This document shows positions 4,975 through 8,075 of a DNA stretch of 8,075 nt, piece after piece. The translations under genes were made by a program, and so were the position numbers. The stretch lies in contig JADFYC010000163.1 of the NCBI GenBank assembly GCA_015233295.1, positions 1 to 8,075 of the forward strand, written 5' to 3'. The DNA is from Deltaproteobacteria bacterium (lineage in GTDB: Bacteria > Desulfobacterota > JADFXK01). How positions within the stretch are numbered: the stretch's first letter is position 1; every line of letters begins with the position of its first letter. The notes below the pieces were generated by a model. It was not told the origin of the DNA, did not search any database, and was given only the letters and a program-made list of their open reading frames with translations.

Positions 4975-6660
4975 TCAAGACGGTTGAGGCTCTGATTTGG
5001 CGGCATGGGCTTTTTCCACATCTTTAAGCAAATCCAGCCTGATGGCCCGATACTTGGCAATAGCCCAAATCCAGGTCAATGGGTCGCGGTAAATCGACAC
5101 CTTTTTGCCTTGTTCAAAGGTTCTGGACCTATAATTTACAGGTATCTCAATGGGTTTGTATCCCTTGCGGACGAGTTTCAGGAGCAGCTCATAGTCAAAA
5201 TCAAACCGGTTGCACTCAAAAGTCAGGCCATACAAACAATCCGCTCTGAAAACCTTAAACATGGTAAAGGGATCCTTCAAGGGCAACCAAAACAACACAT
5301 CAATAATCGCCGTCAATATCCAGTGGACGGCATTAAACAACATGGTGGTCAAAGGTGAACCTTCGAACTTGCGGATCTTCCATGTCCGGCCGCCATGGCG
5401 GGAACCCAAAACAAAAGACTTTCTTCCGAAAATAAGGGGTTCCAACAGAACATCATAATCCTCCAGGTCATATTCCAGGTCAGCATCTTGAATGAGAATA
5501 AAATCGCCTGTGGCATGCCTGAGGCCGGTCCTGACGGCGTGTCCTTTGCCTTGGGGACGATCTTCCAAGACCAGATTGACCCGAGGATGATCCTGATATT
5601 TTTGGACGGCTTGCCGCGTGCCGTCGGTAGAATTACTTTCGACTAAAACGACCTCAATGCCCAGGCCCTCAATATGCTTTTCCAACACTTTGGTTAATGC
5701 CGCTTCGACTGTGTTGACTTCATTATATGCCGGCATAATGATTGTAAGTTTTGGTTGAACTTCAATCTTGCGGGATCTAGCCATGACGATCACGCCGCCG
5801 GAGTTTACCTGGATAGGTTTGCGGCGGAGAAATGCCGGGACAAGGTGGTATAACCAGGAGAGACACCGTGAGACCACGGGGACTGGAAAACGTTGAAAGT
5901 GCGCCGTGATGTAATCCAGGCTCAAAGATTTGACGGCCGGAACCGTGATCATTTGATGAAACCCGCAACGAAATAGCAAGGATTCGAGGTTATCGCGGCT
6001 AAAATAGAACAGGTGCTCAATCTTGAATTCCATCCATCGAGTCTTCATCAGTTTGGCCGGCCAGGAATCCGTGCTGGGGGTAGAGGCAAAAATAACCCCC
6101 CCCGGCTTAAGCAATCTATGTATATTATGGAGTAAAGATCTTGGATCTCGGGTATGTTCTATTACATCGGACAAAATACACACGTCGTATTTTTCCTGTT
6201 CATCAGACAGTTGATCTATCTCACCACAAATCACCCGGCCCCGGCCCTGGAGGTTTGATCTTATGACATCACAAGCACAAGAGGAATACTCCAGGCCGGT
6301 CACGTTATAGCCTTGACTTGCCGCGGCCGCCAAAAAATTTCCCTGCCCAGGCCCCACTTCCAATAACTCTCCACCCGATGCGCCGCGGTATCTAGCTAAC
6401 AGGTTAAGATAATTAACTGCGGTGGCCTGCTTTAGCCGCGATTGATGGTCTGTTCCATTCTCTAAGCTATTTCCCAAGAAATATTCAGGCCCATATATCG
6501 CGTCAAGCTCTTCGTCGGACGGTTGGGGATTCAACAGCAGGAGCCCACAGTCTTGACACATGACGACCCGATGAGTATCCCTGATGGAAAACAGGTAATA
6601 CAATTTGTTGTTGTTGCAGCATGGACAAACCTTAACTAGAAGATCTCTCTTTTTTTCCAA
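4975..6660 (-). CDS. Bifunctional class I SAM methyltransferase / family 2 glycosyltransferase
   Basis: A 561-residue two-domain protein. The N-terminus has a zinc-ribbon-like pair, C12-x2-C15 and C35-x2-C38, as in several sugar methyltransferases. A Rossmann methyltransferase follows at about 60-295, with SAM motif LEVGPGQGN at 100-108, the ribose-binding acid E124, DVIEH at 165-169 and LLKPGG at 183-188. From about 304 comes a GT-A domain of family GT2: TIIMPAYNE at 306-314, ESNSTDGT at 341-348, GKGHAVRTG at 371-379 and the metal-binding D392-A-D394. It most resembles DPM1-like polyprenyl-phosphate sugar synthases; the extension to about 540 ends in an amphipathic helical region. The start is TTG at 6660, with GGGGA upstream and an in-frame TAA immediately before it. 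Its neighbours are the flippase upstream and membrane transferase candidates downstream, so it probably makes or methylates a lipid-linked sugar at the inner face of the membrane. Substrates are unknown. Confidence 0.9.
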   Translation of the reverse strand: MEKKRDLLVKVCPCCNNNKLYYLFSIRDTHRVVMCQDCGLLLLNPQPSDEELDAIYGPEYFLGNSLENGTDHQSRLKQATAVNYLNLLARYRGASGGELLEVGPGQGNFLAAAASQGYNVTGLEYSSCACDVIRSNLQGRGRVICGEIDQLSDEQEKYDVCILSDVIEHTRDPRSLLHNIHRLLKPGGVIFASTPSTDSWPAKLMKTRWMEFKIEHLFYFSRDNLESLLFRCGFHQMITVPAVKSLSLDYITAHFQRFPVPVVSRCLSWLYHLVPAFLRRKPIQVNSGGVIVMARSRKIEVQPKLTIIMPAYNEVNTVEAALTKVLEKHIEGLGIEVVLVESNSTDGTRQAVQKYQDHPRVNLVLEDRPQGKGHAVRTGLRHATGDFILIQDADLEYDLEDYDVLLEPLIFGRKSFVLGSRHGGRTWKIRKFEGSPLTTMLFNAVHWILTAIIDVLFWLPLKDPFTMFKVFRADCLYGLTFECNRFDFDYELLLKLVRKGYKPIEIPVNYRSRTFEQGKKVSIYRDPLTWIWAIAKYRAIRLDLLKDVEKAHAAKSEPQPS

Positions 6661-6693
6661 TTATCGTTCCCCGCATTTAATTCCGGCCATCAT
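6661..6693 (-). other. Ten-codon coupling ORF between the flippase and fusion genes
   Basis: The flippase ends in ACATGATGG on the minus strand, so its TGA (6692-6690) overlaps an ATG at 6693. That ATG opens MMAGIKCGER and stops at TAA 6663-6661, directly in front of and in frame with the TTG of the fusion gene. It may deliver ribosomes to the TTG by coupling, or be the old N-terminus of the fusion protein now cut off by a stop. Confidence 0.4.
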
Positions 6694-8075
6694 GTTTCTT
6701 TCCGGAAAAGCACAGCGATTTCCTGCGGAATATAAAACCCAAAACATAATACGTAGCAAACCGCACCTGTGACCACGGCCCCCGCGCCGGCGAAAAAAAG
6801 ACGGCCCCAGATCCATCCCGGAAAGGCATAATTTGCGCCATAACTTGCCAGAAACATCAGCGAGCAGCCGGCCCCCGCCGTTAACGCCGTCATTTTCGCA
6901 TATTCTTTCAGAAAATCTTTTCCAATTAATATTATGGTAACTATGATATTATATAACCAACAGGTAAAACTATATAATATCCAGGCCCACACGGCACCCG
7001 CAATCCCGATTTTTGGAACCAACAACCAAATGGACACGGGAAGCCAGATTAACCCCACGGTAATATACGCTGCCTGGAAACGAGCCCGTCCCAGCGCCAC
7101 CTGTCCCAGATAGGGAACCGTGGCCAGCCATTGAAATATCTGCCCACAGACGTAACAGGACATAAGGTGTGCATTTTTTACGATTATGTCGTTATGAGTC
7201 CAAATTTCAAGAATATCTCGGGCAAAAAAAGCTACGGATAAACCAACCGCCAGGCAGATGATCAAGATCACTTTAGAATAACGAATTAGATAGCGCTGCA
7301 TTTCAATTTTTTTATCATGCCGGGCCAATTGACAAATCTCCGGGGAAACCGCCTGGAAAAACGGCTGGGCGGCCATGGCTAACAGCTGGCCCCCGGCGGT
7401 CAAGACATTATACGCTCCCAACGCGGAAATGGACAACAGACGGCTAATAATCAGCCGATCCACTTGTGATAAGACGGCCCAGGCGCCATTGACCCAGATC
7501 AAGTCAACAGAAATTCTCCAAAGTTTTTTTACTTCGGTCCAATCAAAAATAGTCTTTGACGTCACCTCCGGCCGCGGCAGGACCTTGGTCGCCCAATGCC
7601 GGAGCAAAAGCAATGTCCAAACCGTATTAATCACTTCACTGAGGTAAAAGCCGGCGACCGACCTCCACGTCATTGTTACGATCACATTGGAGGAAACGCG
7701 CACGATGGTACAAATTAAATTTAAGGTATTAAGCAGCACCTGCCGTTGAGTGCCGATAAACACCGCCTGGTAGACAGTCCCCGGAAAAATAGCGGCCAGC
7801 CGCACCGAAAGCAGAATCAGGCAAAATTTTACCGTCGCCGAAGAGATATGGTCAGGGCTAATCCAATGGAGACTAATCCACCCGGAAAAGGCGGCTATAG
7901 ACAATCCGAAAACCACCCCGGCAATCACATAGGCCAACTCAAAAGCCCGCATCAACCGCCACATGGACGGCCTGGCTTCCGCGAGACTATCCCGCCGGGC
8001 CGTTTCCCGCATCAAGGCCGTGCTCAACCCGCTGACAAAGCTGGTTAATAAAGTTTCCAATGCGGCAAAGAAAAC
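6690..8075 (-). CDS. Wzx-type oligosaccharide flippase, N-terminus outside window
   Basis: An integral membrane protein of the MOP/MATE-like polysaccharide transport family, which moves undecaprenyl-linked oligosaccharides from the cytoplasmic to the periplasmic face. 461 codons are in the window, and the frame stays open through the edge (residues VFFAA precede the TTG at 8060), so the gene is 5'-partial and that TTG is not its start. The usual family size is 420-520 residues, so only the first one or two membrane segments are missing. Family features are the early GLSTALMRETAR segment (GL followed by an RE pair, as in many Wzx proteins), about eleven further hydrophobic segments, WAVLSQVDRLIISRLLS near the middle (the VDRL pattern seen in many homologues), and SALGAYNVL. 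Its last 85 or so residues have a diverged partner at 1674-1938. It is the first visible gene of a probable minus-strand operon. Confidence 0.88.
   Translation of the reverse strand, partial: VFFAALETLLTSFVSGLSTALMRETARRDSLAEARPSMWRLMRAFELAYVIAGVVFGLSIAAFSGWISLHWISPDHISSATVKFCLILLSVRLAAIFPGTVYQAVFIGTQRQVLLNTLNLICTIVRVSSNVIVTMTWRSVAGFYLSEVINTVWTLLLLRHWATKVLPRPEVTSKTIFDWTEVKKLWRISVDLIWVNGAWAVLSQVDRLIISRLLSISALGAYNVLTAGGQLLAMAAQPFFQAVSPEICQLARHDKKIEMQRYLIRYSKVILIICLAVGLSVAFFARDILEIWTHNDIIVKNAHLMSCYVCGQIFQWLATVPYLGQVALGRARFQAAYITVGLIWLPVSIWLLVPKIGIAGAVWAWILYSFTCWLYNIIVTIILIGKDFLKEYAKMTALTAGAGCSLMFLASYGANYAFPGWIWGRLFFAGAGAVVTGAVCYVLCFGFYIPQEIAVLFRKET

Noticed and set aside
5005..5646. Three overlapping plus-strand ORFs inside the methyltransferase/glycosyltransferase gene
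   Set aside because: They are antisense to the conserved GT2 domain and have no recognisable domains or start signals.
7375..8048. Plus-strand ORFs antisense to the flippase
   Set aside because: The flippase frame is continuous and recognisable across the whole stretch; these frames look like random basic sequence.

Overview
The window looks like a bacterial chromosome, probably a Gram-negative anaerobe. A cobalamin-pathway reductase, an orphan LUD-domain protein and an intergenic CAACCAG-type heptamer repeat would fit Desulfobacterota (former Deltaproteobacteria). That placement is a guess from gene content and style. It holds two kinds of sequence. Positions 1 to about 1600 are GC-rich housekeeping DNA (the first 60 bases are 65% G+C). 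Positions about 1670 to 8075 are a lower-GC accessory locus for a surface polysaccharide or glycolipid (for example 37% G+C over 2281-2340).

Layout. At 1-371 (+) is the C-terminal part of precorrin-6A reductase (CobK/CbiJ), cut by the window edge. At 430-867 (+) is a stand-alone response-regulator receiver protein. At 908-1552 (-) is a small LUD-domain protein, convergent with it, with a six-unit degenerate heptamer repeat just upstream of its ribosome binding site. From 1674 onward every clear gene is on the minus strand. In transcription order these are a Wzx-type flippase (8075-6690, N-terminus outside the window), a methyltransferase/GT2 glycosyltransferase fusion (6660-4975), a 493-residue multi-spanning membrane protein (4902-3421), a gap of about 270 bases with its own promoter, a 402-residue multi-spanning GT-C-like membrane protein (3152-1944), and a remnant of a second flippase C-terminus (about 1938-1674).

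How the genes may work together (inference). The GT2 half of the fusion resembles polyprenyl-phosphate sugar synthases of the DPM1 type. Such enzymes make the lipid-linked donors used by membrane-embedded GT-C transferases, and two candidates for these lie just downstream. The flippase would move a lipid-linked glycan across the inner membrane, and the methyltransferase half could modify a sugar.

The most informative oddity is architectural. The last 260 or so bases of the flippase gene have a diverged homologue at the far end of the three following genes, in the same orientation. The cassette is therefore bracketed by direct repeats of flippase 3' ends, as expected if glycan cassettes were swapped by recombination at flippase genes. 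I did not find a clear new defence or mobile system, CRISPR array, tRNA, rRNA or transposase.
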